Source: Lutibaculum sp963816555 (GTDB lineage Bacteria > Pseudomonadota > Alphaproteobacteria > Rhizobiales > Tepidamorphaceae). Taken from it: a stretch of 64,000 bases of DNA. The number at the start of each line of letters is the position of its first letter. The first letter of the stretch is position 1. Location of the stretch: contig CAWFLD010000014.1 in assembly GCA_963816555.1 (NCBI GenBank), positions 124,001 through 188,000 of the forward strand, given 5' to 3'. Position numbers and translations under genes: made by a program. Positions 44,334 to 53,110 of this stretch are shown piece by piece. Under the pieces are notes generated by a model, which saw only the letters and a program-made list of their open reading frames with translations, made no database searches and was not told where the DNA came from.

Positions 44334-46160
44334 GTGCTTCAACACCCAACCCATGATCCGGCCGATGCCGGTGACGCCACGATCGAGGCGCGCAAGTACG
44401 AGGTGCTGCGCGCGACGTTCGGCTTCGACCGCTTCCGGCCGGGGCAGGAGGCGATCGTCGACGCCGTGCTGGCCGGGCGGCGCACGCTGGCGATCATGCC
44501 GACGGGGGCCGGCAAGTCGCTGTGCTACCAGCTGCCGGCGCTCGTGCTCGGCGGCCTGACGATCGTCGTGTCGCCGCTGATCGCGCTGATGGAGGACCAG
44601 GTCGCGGCCCTCAACATGGCCGGGATCCCGGCGGGCGCGATCCATTCGGGCAAGCCGCGCGAGGACAGCGTCGAGATCTGGCGCGCCGCCACGCGGGGCG
44701 AGATCTCGCTTCTCTACATGTCGCCGGAGCGGCTGCTCGGCGAGCGCATGATCTCGGCGCTCAACCGGCTGCCGGTGCGCCTGATCGCGGTCGACGAGGC
44801 GCACTGCGTGTCGCAGTGGGGCCACTCCTTCCGCTCGGACTATCTCGGCCTGACGATCCTGAAGGACCGATTCCCCGGCACGGCGCTCCTGGCCCTGACG
44901 GCGACGGCCGACACCTCCACGCGCGCCGAGATCCTCGACAAGCTGTTCGACGGCGACGCCGAGGTCTTCGTCTCCGGCTTCGACCGGCCGAACATCTCGC
45001 TGACCGTGGTCGAGAAGGCCGACACGCCGCGCCAGATCGAGCGCTTCGTGGAGGAGCGCAGGGACGTGAGCGGCATCGTCTACCGCCTGTCCCGCAAGAA
45101 GGTCGAGCAGACGGCGGAGCGCCTCGCCGCGAAGGGCATCCGCGCGCTGCCCTACCACGCCGGCATGACGCAGGAGGACCGGGCGAAGAACCAGGAGACG
45201 TTCCTCGCCGAGACCGGCGTCGTCATGGTTGCGACGATCGCCTTCGGCATGGGCATCGACAAGTCGGACGTGCGCTACGTGCTGCACGGCGACCTGCCGT
45301 CGAGCCTCGAGGCCTACTACCAGGAGATCGGCAGGGCAGGGCGCGACGGCGCCGCCGCCGAGGCGCACCTCCTGTTCGGGCTCGAGGACGTGCAGCTCAG
45401 GCGGCGCTTCATCGACGAGCAGGAGACGGACGAGGCGCGCAAGGCGGTCGAGGCGCGGCGGCTCGACGCGCTGCTCGGCTTCTGCGAGGCGACGACCTGC
45501 CGGCGCGCGGTGCTGCTGCGCTATTTCGGCGAGGAGAGCGGCGCGTGCGGCAACTGCGACGTCTGCCTCGACCCGCCGCAGCTCGTCGACGGAACGGAGC
45601 CGGCGCGGCTGATCGCCCGGGCGATCGAGCAGACCGGCGAGCGCTTCGGCGCAGCCCACGTCGTCTCGTTCCTGATCGGGCGCCAGACCGACAAGGTGAA
45701 GGAGCGCGGCCACGACAGGCTCGACGCGTTCGGCGCGGGGGCGGCGCGGGCGCCGCAGGAATGGCGCTCGATCCTGCGCCAGATGGTCACGGCGGGCCTG
45801 GTCGGCATCGAGACCGGCGCGTTCGGCACGCTCAGCCTGTCCGCCGGCGGCCGGGCGCTCGCGGAAGGGCAGGGGACGTTCGAGATGCGGCCCGTGCGCA
45901 AGGCCGCGAAGAAGCCCAGGCGCGAGGAAGCCGCGCTGCCGCCCGAGGATGCCGCGCTCATGGCGCGCCTCAAGACGCTGCGGCGCGAACTGGCGGCGGA
46001 GCGGGGCGTTCCCGCCTATGTCGTGTTCTCGGACCGGACCCTCGCCGAGATGGCGCGCCACAAGCCCCGTTCCACCGGCGAGCTGGCTGAGATACATGGT
46101 GTGGGGCGGGCGAAGCTCGAGCAGTTCGGCGAGCCCTTCCTTCGGGTGCTGGCGGACTAG
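44334..46160 (+). CDS. recQ: ATP-dependent DNA helicase RecQ
   Basis: Unwinds 3'-to-5' in recombination and fork repair. The start is GTG 44334, preceded by AAGGGG, giving 608 residues, the family length. Walker A PTGAGKS is at 56-62; the DEAH box and RecQ loop read VDEAHCVSQWGHSFR; helicase motif VI is YQEIGRAGRDG. The zinc-binding segment (TTCRRAVLLRYFGEE, CGNCDVC) and RQC domain follow, and a C-terminal HRDC domain (VFSDRTLAEMA, LAEIHGVGRAKLEQFGEPFL) completes the classic arrangement. The upstream frame has no better start because it lies inside the DUF2459 gene. Confidence 0.97.
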   Translation: MLQHPTHDPADAGDATIEARKYEVLRATFGFDRFRPGQEAIVDAVLAGRRTLAIMPTGAGKSLCYQLPALVLGGLTIVVSPLIALMEDQVAALNMAGIPAGAIHSGKPREDSVEIWRAATRGEISLLYMSPERLLGERMISALNRLPVRLIAVDEAHCVSQWGHSFRSDYLGLTILKDRFPGTALLALTATADTSTRAEILDKLFDGDAEVFVSGFDRPNISLTVVEKADTPRQIERFVEERRDVSGIVYRLSRKKVEQTAERLAAKGIRALPYHAGMTQEDRAKNQETFLAETGVVMVATIAFGMGIDKSDVRYVLHGDLPSSLEAYYQEIGRAGRDGAAAEAHLLFGLEDVQLRRRFIDEQETDEARKAVEARRLDALLGFCEATTCRRAVLLRYFGEESGACGNCDVCLDPPQLVDGTEPARLIARAIEQTGERFGAAHVVSFLIGRQTDKVKERGHDRLDAFGAGAARAPQEWRSILRQMVTAGLVGIETGAFGTLSLSAGGRALAEGQGTFEMRPVRKAAKKPRREEAALPPEDAALMARLKTLRRELAAERGVPAYVVFSDRTLAEMARHKPRSTGELAEIHGVGRAKLEQFGEPFLRVLAD

Positions 46161-46245
46161 GCCCTGCGCCCGGTCTCTCGTGCCCGGTTCTCGCCCCGGT
46201 CTCTCGCCCCGGTTTCTTCACGATCGGCAGCTAAGCGGTCTTCTC

Positions 46246-47675
46246 ATGACAGACAAGCCAAGGCTCTTCGTTCTCGCCCTCGTCTCGATGCTCGCGGCAG
46301 GCGCCGCGGCGCCGCCGCCGGCGGCCGCCCAGGCCAAGGACCGGATCGTGCCCGACAGCCGGCAGGAGATCACGCTCTCCTACGCGCCGGTCGTGAAGAA
46401 GGTGATCCCCTCGGTCGTCAACATCTACGCGAGCCGCGTGGTGCAGGGGCGGCAGATCTCGCCCTTCTTCAACGATCCCTTCTTCCGGCGCTTCTTCGGC
46501 GACGTCGGGCCGCAGCGCGAGCGCGACCGCGTGCAGAAGTCGCTCGGCTCGGGCGTCATCGTCGACGGCAACGGGCTGATCGTGACGAACCACCACGTCA
46601 TCGACGGCGCCGACGAGGTGAAGGTCGCGCTGTCCGACCGGCGCGAGTTCGACGCCAAGGTCGTGCTCGACGACGAGAAGACCGATCTCGCCGTGCTGAA
46701 GATCGAGGCCGGCGAGGCCCTGCCGGCGCTGCAGTTCGACGATTCCGACGATCTCGAGGTCGGCGACCTCGTGCTCGCCATCGGCAATCCCTTCGGCGTC
46801 GGCCAGACCGTGACGAACGGCATCATCTCCGCCACGTCGCGCACCCAGGTCGGCGTCTCCGACTACGGCTTCTTCCTGCAGACCGACGCGGCCATCAATC
46901 CCGGCAATTCCGGCGGCGCGCTCGTCGACATGCACGGCCGGCTCGTCGGCATCAACTCGGCGATCTACTCGCGCTCCGGCGGCTCGCTCGGCATCGGCTT
47001 CGCCATCCCGTCGAACATGGTGCGGCTCGTCGTGCAGTCGGCCAAGAGCGGCAACGCCATCGAGCGGCCGTGGTTCGGCGCGTCGCTGCAGGCGGTGACG
47101 GCGGACATCGCCGAGAGCCTCGGCCTCGACCGGCCGCGCGGCTGCATCGTCGGCAACGTCTATCCCGGCAGCCCCGCCGCCCGCGCCGGCCTCAGGACGG
47201 GCGATGTCGTGGTCGCCGTCGACGGCCGCGAGGTCAGCGACCCGTCGGCCTTCGGCTACCGCTTCGCCACGCGCGGCATCGGCGGCACGACGAAGATCAC
47301 CTATCTGCGCTCGGGCGCGGAGAAGACGGCCCAGGTCGACCTCGTCGCCGGCGCCGGAGGACCCGCCGCGCGACGTGCGCGACCTCTCCGACAACTCGCC
47401 CTTCGGCGGCGCCAAGGTCGCCAACCTGTCGCCCCGGCTCGCCGAGGAGCTGGACATGGACGCCACCAGCCGCGGCGTCGTCGTGCTCGACGTGCCGCGC
47501 GGCTCGATCGCCCAGCAGGTCGGCCTGCGGACGGGCGACATCGTGCGCGAGGTCAACGGCACGAAGATCGACTCGACCCGCACGCTGGAGAAGCTGGCCC
47601 GCCGGGCCGCAGCCGCGCTGGGAGCTCGCGATCGAGCGCGACGGCCGCGTGATCTCGACCGTCATCCGCGGATAG
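46246..47675 (+). CDS. DegP/DegQ-like periplasmic serine protease, with two one-base insertions
   Basis: A Do-type quality-control protease. From ATG 46246 there is a signal peptide (LFVLALVSMLAAGAAA, cleaved near AQA) and the trypsin-like domain with the triad His117 (TNHHVID), Asp147 (TDLAV) and Ser222 (NPGNSGGAL). PDZ1 starts at WFGASLQAV. The frame then breaks twice. At 47350/47351 an extra G interrupts VDLVAAPEDPPRDV; the next segment carries the start of PDZ2 (AEELDMDATSRGVVVLDV, GLRTGDIVREVNG). At about 47609 another extra G follows LARRA; removing it gives QPRWELAIERDGRVI and a stop at 47673-47675. The corrected protein has 475 residues with two PDZ domains, the normal form. Real inactivation is possible for a non-essential gene, but sequence error fits the pattern elsewhere. 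Confidence 0.9.
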
Positions 47676-47680
47676 CGGCC

Positions 47681-48989
47681 TTGAGCGACCTCTTCCAGGC
47701 GGCCGGGCTCGAGGCCGACGTCTCGCGGCCGCTGGCCGACCGCCTGCGGCCGCGCAAGCTCGCCGACATCGTCGGGCAGGACCACCTTGTCGGCCCGAAC
47801 GGCAGCCTGAGCCGCATGCTCGCCTCGGGCGGCATCGGCTCGCTGATCCTCTGGGGCCCGCCCGGCACCGGCAAGACGACGGCGGCGCGGCTGCTGGCCG
47901 GCGAGACGAAGCTCGAGTTCGAGCAGCTCTCGGCGATCTTCTCCGGCGTCGCCGACCTCAAGAAGGCGTTCGAGAGGGCGCGCGAGCGGCGCCGCATGGG
48001 CAAGGGCACGCTGCTCTTCGTCGACGAGATCCACCGCTTCAACCGGGCGCAGCAGGACAGCTTCCTGCCGGTCATGGAGGACGGCACGATCGCGCTCGTC
48101 GGCGCGACGACCGAGAACCCGTCCTTCGAGCTGAACGCGGCTCTCCTGTCGCGGGCGCAGGTGCTCGTCTTCCGCCGGCTCGACGCCGAGGCCATCGAGA
48201 CGCTGCTGCAGCGCGCCGAGGCCGCGATGGACCGCAAGCTGCCGCTGACGGCGGAGGCGCGGGAGACGCTGGTCGGCATGGCCGACGGCGACGGCCGGGC
48301 GGCGCTGACGCTGACCGAGGACCTCTTCCGGGCCGCGCGCGAGGGCGAGACCTTCGACGTCGCCGGCCTCGTGGAGGTCGTGCAGCGGCGTGCGCCCGTC
48401 TACGACAAGGGGCAGGACGGCCACTACAACCTCATCTCGGCGCTGCACAAGGCGGTGCGCGGCTCGGACCCCGACGCCGCGCTCTACTACCTCGCGCGCA
48501 TGTTCGTGGCCGGCGAGGACCCGCTCTACATCGCCCGCCGCGTCGTGCGGATGGCCGTCGAGGACATCGGCCTCGCCGACCCGGAGGCGCTCGTGCAGGC
48601 GAACGCGGCCAAGGAGGCCTACGACTTCCTCGGCAGCCCGGAGGGCGAGCTGGCGATCAGCCAGGCGGTCGATCTACTGCGCCACCGCGCCGAAATCGAA
48701 CGCCGCCTACGTCGCCTACAAGAAGGCGACCCGTGCCGCAAAGGAGCACGGCTCGCTGCTGCCGCCCAAGCACATCCTGAACGCGCCGACGAAGCTCATG
48801 CGCCAGGAAGGCTATTCCGAGGGCTACGAGTACGACCACGACGCCCCCGACGCCTTCTCGGGCCAGGACTACTTCCCCGAGGCGATGGAGCGCGAGACCT
48901 TCTACGATCCGCCGGACCGCGGCTTCGAGCGCGAGATCCGCAAGCGGCTCGACTACTGGTCGAAGAGGCGGGCCGACCGGAAGGGATAG
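47681..48989 (+). CDS. rarA: Replication-associated recombination protein A (MgsA/RarA AAA ATPase), with one-base insertion
   Basis: An AAA+ ATPase acting at stalled replication forks. The start is TTG 47681, which yields (M)SDLFQAAGLEADVSRPLADRLRP, the family N-terminus. Visible motifs are Walker A GPPGTGKTTAARLL, Walker B TLLFVDEIHRFNRAQQD, sensor-1 ALVGATTENPSFELN, and the C-terminal YDKGQDGHYNLISALHKAVR. At 48671 an extra G breaks the frame after AISQAV; without it the bases read IYCATAPKSNAAYVAYKKAT and continue through GYEYDHDAPDAFSGQDYFP to a stop at 48987-48989, 435 residues in total, the normal length. It starts five bases after the upstream protease gene. Confidence 0.92.
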
Positions 48990-48994
48990 CGGCC

Positions 48995-49360
48995 ATGAAG
49001 GTCAGGCGGATCGTCGCCAATGTCGGCACCCCGGACGTCGCCGCCGCGCAGCGCTTCTACGGCGACGTGCTCGGCCTCGACGTCCTGATGGACCTCGGCT
49101 GGATCGCCACCTACGGCTCCGACGAGACGGCGCGGGCGCAGGTCAGCTTCATGTCCGAGGGCGGCTCGGGCACGGAGGTGCCCGACCTCTCGATCGAGGT
49201 CGACGACCTCGACGAGGCGCTGCGCCGGGTGCGGGAGGCTGCGATCGCGGTCGAGTACGGGCCGGCGGAGGAGCCGTGGGGCGTGCGGCGCTTCTACGTG
49301 CGCGACCCGTTCGGCCGGCTCGTCAACATCGTGGCGCATGCCGCCGTGGGCGGCGACTGA
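48995..49360 (+). CDS. VOC (glyoxalase/bleomycin resistance-like) family protein
   Basis: A 121-residue vicinal oxygen chelate protein made of two beta-alpha-beta-beta-beta modules. The first module has NVGTPDVAAAQRFYGDVLGL, the typical VOC opening; the second has LSIEVDDLDEALRRVREAAI and ends RRFYVRDPFGRLVNIVAH with the conserved DPxGRLVN metal/ligand region. Substrate cannot be told from the sequence. It begins five bases after the rarA stop, so cotranscription with rarA is likely. Confidence 0.88.
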   Translation: MKVRRIVANVGTPDVAAAQRFYGDVLGLDVLMDLGWIATYGSDETARAQVSFMSEGGSGTEVPDLSIEVDDLDEALRRVREAAIAVEYGPAEEPWGVRRFYVRDPFGRLVNIVAHAAVGGD

Positions 49361-49404
49361 AGGGGCGCGGCGGGCAGGCCGGCGATCTTGGCCGGCGGCT
49401 TTCG

Positions 49405-49731
49405 CTAGAGAAAGACCTTGATCGCCGTGTCGATCACGAGGGCAACGAGCTTCTGCCGGAAGCGCTCCAGCCGCGCCTGCTGGATGCCGATGTGGCCGAG
49501 CGCCCGCACCTCCGCGAGTGCCGCCTGCGAATGAACCAGCAGGCCGAACTCCTCCTTGGTCAGCTTGCCCTTGGCGAGGGCGTCCGACCAGCGGGCGAGC
49601 TTGTCGCGCGTGCTCGCGAAGAACGCCTCGGCATCCTGCTGCGCTTCGTCGAGACCGGTTTTGAGGAAGTCCTCCGCCAGCTGCCGGGCACCCGCGATCA
49701 GGGCGTCCTTGTATTCCGTGAGATCGCTCAT
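49405..49731 (-). CDS. Small helical protein coupled to a lipoprotein gene, function unknown
   Basis: I do not recognise a family. The 108 residues are almost entirely predicted helix, with an acidic N-terminal half (LTEYKDALIAGARQLAEDFL, DEAQQDAEAFFASTRDKLAR) and a basic, hydrophobic C-terminus (ERFRQKLVALVIDTAIKVFL) that could lie on or in a membrane. There is no signal peptide and no cysteine. Its ATG overlaps the stop of the upstream lipoprotein gene by four bases (ATGA), so the two are translationally coupled and probably act together. It converges with the VOC gene. Confidence 0.7.
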   Translation of the reverse strand: MSDLTEYKDALIAGARQLAEDFLKTGLDEAQQDAEAFFASTRDKLARWSDALAKGKLTKEEFGLLVHSQAALAEVRALGHIGIQQARLERFRQKLVALVIDTAIKVFL

Positions 49732-50204
49732 GAGGTCTTGCCTCCCGTGGCCTTGCAGCCCGCGTCCTTCTCCCGGTTGGCTTCCACGCAGATGATCGTG
49801 TCGTAGATCTCCGCCACCTGGCCGCGGTACTCGCCGATAAAGTATTCTCCGACGGTGCCGCTCTTGCGCCACTGGACGAGGAACGTCCCGAAGAACTGTC
49901 CGTCGGGAGCTCGGAGCTGATCCCACAGAGCCGTCTCGGCCGCGTTCGCCCGGCGGTGTGCGGCAAACTCGTAAGCCGCATCGATCTTCGTCGACAAGGC
50001 GTCTATCTCGTCCTCGTGCCGTCTGTAGGGCTCGTTCGCCTTGCTCATGAGCGCCAGCGTCTCGGCCTTCAGCGTCGTCGCCGTCTTGTAGGCGTCGAGG
50101 CTGTAGTCCGGGCTCAGGGGCATGCACCCGGCGGCGAGCAGCACCCAGAACGAGAGCATCGCGACGGCGATGCGGCGGTGAACCGTTGGAGACGAGCAGG
50201 ACAT
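49728..50204 (-). CDS. Predicted lipoprotein, function unknown
   Basis: The 158 residues begin with a lipoprotein signal peptide: basic start (VHRRIAV), hydrophobic core AMLSFWVLLA and lipobox LAAGC with Cys27 as the acylated residue. The mature part is helical with YKTATTLKAETLALMSKANE and a C-terminal Cys pair (IICVEANREKDAGCKATGGK). GGGAGA precedes the ATG. It overlaps the downstream small helical protein gene by ATGA. I do not recognise a family; the Asp/Glu-rich helical body has no catalytic motif. The mature protein should be anchored in the inner or outer membrane facing the periplasm. Confidence 0.75.
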   Translation of the reverse strand: MSCSSPTVHRRIAVAMLSFWVLLAAGCMPLSPDYSLDAYKTATTLKAETLALMSKANEPYRRHEDEIDALSTKIDAAYEFAAHRRANAAETALWDQLRAPDGQFFGTFLVQWRKSGTVGEYFIGEYRGQVAEIYDTIICVEANREKDAGCKATGGKTS

Positions 50205-50293
50205 GACGGCATCTCCCGATCTGCCTACTGCGGATCGTGGTGCAATCTATGGTTGTAGTCAATGCCTGGTGCACGCGACGCGGCAGTCCTCCG

Positions 50294-50710
50294 TCAGTCC
50301 GGCGCCGCCGAGTGTCGCCCCGGCGTCGGCAGGACGGCACAGGCCGCGCACAGGGCCCAGCCGACCACCGGCAGCCAGATGAGCCCCGCGAACCACGGCG
50401 AGCGGCCGAGGTCGCGCAGGCGGCGGGCGTGCAGCGCCGTCACGGGCCACGCAAGCACGGCGAGGGCGAAGAGGAGCCGCTCCACCCGGAGGCGCCTGTC
50501 ATAGGCTTCGCGGGGATCGGGGACCTGGTGCCCCTGCGCGTCGGTCGCCATCTGCCCGATCGCGGGCGGCGGCTCCGTCGTCGCCCGCTGCACGAGCAGG
50601 ACGGGAAGCTGCAGCACCATGCCGACGACGAGCGCGGCGATGAGGCCGCGCACGAAGTCGAGACGGCCGATCCTGCCCGTGAACGTGAAGATGTCGCCGA
50701 TCGCCGTCAT
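50294..50710 (-). CDS. DUF805 family membrane protein
   Basis: A 138-residue membrane protein with the DUF805 pattern: FTFTGRIGRLDFVRGLIAAL at the N-terminus, a second hydrophobic segment (LLFALAVLAWPVTALHAR), the hallmark RRLRDLGRSPWFAGLIWLP, and a final helix. About four transmembrane helices are predicted. The function of the family is unknown. The region between helices 1 and 2 is an unusually long hydrophilic insert (residues about 46-80). Only a weak ribosome-binding site precedes the ATG. It lies 34 bases from the end of the SDR gene on the same strand. Confidence 0.82.
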   Translation of the reverse strand: MTAIGDIFTFTGRIGRLDFVRGLIAALVVGMVLQLPVLLVQRATTEPPPAIGQMATDAQGHQVPDPREAYDRRLRVERLLFALAVLAWPVTALHARRLRDLGRSPWFAGLIWLPVVGWALCAACAVLPTPGRHSAAPD

Positions 50711-50744
50711 GCCGCCGCTTGCCGTGTCCCGAGGACGGTGCGCC

Positions 50745-51491
50745 TCACGCCGCGGTCAGGGCACCGTCGATGGCGTGAACCGCGCCGTTGATGTAGGGCG
50801 CCTCGTCCGAGGCGAGGAAGGCGACGAGGGCCGCGACCTCGTCGACCCGGCCGTAGCGGCCGGCGGGAACGCCCGTCGAGCGCCTATCTTCGCTGAGGCC
50901 GCCGCCCTCGTCGATCGAATCCATCATCCGCCCGTGGATCGGGCCCGGATTGATGCAGTTGACGCGCACCCCGGTCGCCGCGACCTCGAGCGCGGCGGTC
51001 CGCGTCAGGCCGAGCACGGCGTGCTTGCTGGCGACGTAGGCGGCAAGGCCCGGGGAGCCGATGAGGCCGGCCACGCTGGAGGAGTTGATCACCGACCCCG
51101 CCCCCTGCGCGATCATGACCGGCAGAACGTGCTTGAGCCCGAGGAAGACGCCGTGGACGTTGACGGCCAGCACGGTCTGGAAGTCCGCCAGGTCGTAGTC
51201 CGGAATGTTCCGGATCGGGCCCTCGATGCCGGCATTGTTGAAGAAGACGTCGATGCGGCCGTTGATGAGCTTCGCGCGCTCCACATAGGCGCGCACGGCG
51301 GCCTCGTCGGTCACGTCGGCCTCGACCGTCACGGCGTCGGGGATGCTGCCGGCGATGGCCGACATGTCGGCGCCGGGGCGATCGACGGCGACGATGCGGG
51401 CGCCGCGCGACGCCATCAGGGTCGCCGCTGCGGCACCGATGTCGCCGGCGGCGCCGGTGACGATCGCGACCTTTCCGTCGAGCGTGGACAT
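50745..51491 (-). CDS. SDR family NAD(P)-dependent oxidoreductase
   Basis: A 248-residue classical short-chain dehydrogenase. The cofactor motif is TGAAGDIGAA (residues about 12-21, the TGxxxGxG type), with Asp37 in AVDRPG suggesting NAD preference. NNAG is present near residue 85, the catalytic Ser in NSSSVAG, and YVASK (Tyr and Lys of the active site) at about 152-156, followed by NCINPGPIHGRMM. Substrate cannot be inferred; FabG-like and secondary-alcohol dehydrogenases share these features. A good GAAAGGA ribosome-binding site precedes the ATG. It is divergent from crcB. Confidence 0.92.
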   Translation of the reverse strand: MSTLDGKVAIVTGAAGDIGAAAATLMASRGARIVAVDRPGADMSAIAGSIPDAVTVEADVTDEAAVRAYVERAKLINGRIDVFFNNAGIEGPIRNIPDYDLADFQTVLAVNVHGVFLGLKHVLPVMIAQGAGSVINSSSVAGLIGSPGLAAYVASKHAVLGLTRTAALEVAATGVRVNCINPGPIHGRMMDSIDEGGGLSEDRRSTGVPAGRYGRVDEVAALVAFLASDEAPYINGAVHAIDGALTAA

Positions 51492-51646
51492 GGCTTCGTC
51501 CTTTCATGGGTTGCGTCGGGAACTTGAAGGGAAAGGCTAGCGGTCCTCGCGGGCGGCAACATGACCGAGATCAAGCCGCGCTCGCGGCTGCGCCCACTTG
51601 ACGCGGGGCGGCGATCGGCCGATGCCTCACCTCCAAAGAGGTTTGC

Positions 51647-52039
51647 ATGCCGACGTCTCTCCTGCACTTTCTCGTCGTCGCGGCGGGCGGCGCCATCGGC
51701 GCCTCCGGCCGCCATGCGGTCGGCCTCGTGGCGCTGCGCCTGCTCGGATCGAGCTTTCCCTACGGCACGCTGATCGCGAACGTCGTGGGCTCGTTCGCGA
51801 TGGGCGTGCTGATCGAGACGCTCGCACTCAGGTTCAGCGCGCCGGGCGAGGTGCGGCTGTTTCTCGCCACCGGCCTGCTCGGCGGCTTCACCACATTCTC
51901 GTCCTTCTCGCTCGACGCGGTGACGCTGTGGGAGCGGGGCAACCAGGGTATGGCAGCGCTCTACGTGATCGTGTCGGTGGCGGTGTCGCTCGCCGCGCTG
52001 TTCGCGGGCCTGTCCCTCATCAGGAGCCTATTCGCATGA
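51647..52039 (+). CDS. crcB: Fluoride efflux channel FluC (CrcB)
   Basis: Exports fluoride as a dual-topology dimer in the inner membrane. The 130 residues contain the family signatures GGAIGASGRHAV, GTLIANVVGSFAMG (with the conserved Asn in the pore) and GLLGGFTTFSSFSLDAV (Phe-box and central sodium-site region), and four hydrophobic helices. AAGAGG precedes the ATG. Its stop overlaps the start of the rluC-like gene by four bases (ATGA), so the two are coupled. I looked for a fluoride riboswitch in the 155-base upstream gap and could not convince myself of one. Confidence 0.93.
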   Translation: MPTSLLHFLVVAAGGAIGASGRHAVGLVALRLLGSSFPYGTLIANVVGSFAMGVLIETLALRFSAPGEVRLFLATGLLGGFTTFSSFSLDAVTLWERGNQGMAALYVIVSVAVSLAALFAGLSLIRSLFA

Positions 52040-53028
52040 ACGCGGTGCAGAAACGCCATGTCGGCGGGGACGAGGGCGGTATGCGCCTCGACCGCTGGTT
52101 CCGGCAGCATTTCCCGCATGTGACGCAGGGCCAGCTGCAGAAGCTCCTGCGCACCGGCCAGATCCGCGTCGACGGCGGCCGCGCCAAGGCGCCCGACCGG
52201 CTCGAGGCGGGGCAGGAGGTGCGCATCCCGCCGCTGCCCGAGGCGCCGCCGCCGGAGGATCGGCCGAAGAAGACGCTGAGCGCCGCCGACCGCGCCTTCC
52301 TGAAGGAGGCGACGCTCTACGAGGACGACGACCTGCTCGTGCTCAACAAGCCGTCCGGCCTCGCCGTGCAGGGCGGCTCGAAGACCGTCCATCATCTCGA
52401 CGAGATACTCGAGGCGATGGAGGAGGATCCCGCGAAGCGGCCGCGCCTCGTCCACCGGCTCGACCGCGACACGTCGGGCGTGCTGGTGATCGCCAAGAAG
52501 CGCTCCGTCGCCAGCGCGCTCGGCAAGATGTTCCAGACCCGCTCGGTGCGGAAGATCTACTGGGCGATCGTCAACGGCGTGCCGAAGCCGCCGCAGGGCA
52601 AGATCGACTCCGCGCTCGTGAAGATGTCCGGCCCCGACGGCAGCGAGCGCGTGCGCAAGGCGCGCCCGGGCGAGCAGAAGGAGGCGCAGTCGGCCATCAC
52701 GCACTACGCCGTGACCGACCGGGCGGGGCAGAAATACGCGCTCGTCTCGCTCAAGCCGACGACCGGCCGCCAGCACCAGCTGCGTGCCCACATGGCGATG
52801 GTCGGCCACCCGATCCTCGGCGACAACAAGTATGACGGCGACCGCGAGATGCCCGACGGCATCGCCCGGCGGCTGCATCTCCACGCGAGGCGGGTCACCT
52901 TCCCGCACCCGTCCCGCAAGGAGACCGTCGACGTGACGGCGCCGCTGCCGGAGCACATGAAGGCGACGTTCGAGACGCTCGGCTTCGAGGCGCCGGGCGC
53001 CTCCGAAGAGGCGAGGGGCGACGACTGA
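52036..53028 (+). CDS. RluC/RluD-type 23S rRNA pseudouridine synthase
   Basis: Isomerises specific uridines in large-subunit rRNA. The 330 residues comprise an N-terminal S4 RNA-binding domain (GMRLDRWFRQHFPHVTQGQL, ...LLRTGQIRVDGGRAK) and the RluA catalytic domain with LVHRLDRDTSGVLVIAKK, where the Asp of HRLDRDTSG is the catalytic residue, plus KPTTGRQHQLRAHMA and HPILGDNKYD. The S4 domain and length favour RluC over the shorter RluA; the exact target uridines are not fixed by sequence alone. The ATG overlaps the crcB stop. The C-terminal tail beyond about residue 320 is variable. Confidence 0.93.
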   Translation: MNAVQKRHVGGDEGGMRLDRWFRQHFPHVTQGQLQKLLRTGQIRVDGGRAKAPDRLEAGQEVRIPPLPEAPPPEDRPKKTLSAADRAFLKEATLYEDDDLLVLNKPSGLAVQGGSKTVHHLDEILEAMEEDPAKRPRLVHRLDRDTSGVLVIAKKRSVASALGKMFQTRSVRKIYWAIVNGVPKPPQGKIDSALVKMSGPDGSERVRKARPGEQKEAQSAITHYAVTDRAGQKYALVSLKPTTGRQHQLRAHMAMVGHPILGDNKYDGDREMPDGIARRLHLHARRVTFPHPSRKETVDVTAPLPEHMKATFETLGFEAPGASEEARGDD

Positions 53029-53110
53029 GGCCGCCCTCGCAGCGCGGCGCCGGCATTCCTATCTTGCGGGAAAGGCATGGCTCCGCGCGGCGGACAGTCA
53101 AGGATCTTCG

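Noticed and set aside
51492..51646. A fluoride riboswitch upstream of crcB
   Set aside because: The gap has GGCGATCGGCC and some pairing potential, but I could not assemble the conserved fluoride aptamer core, so it is not listed as a feature.
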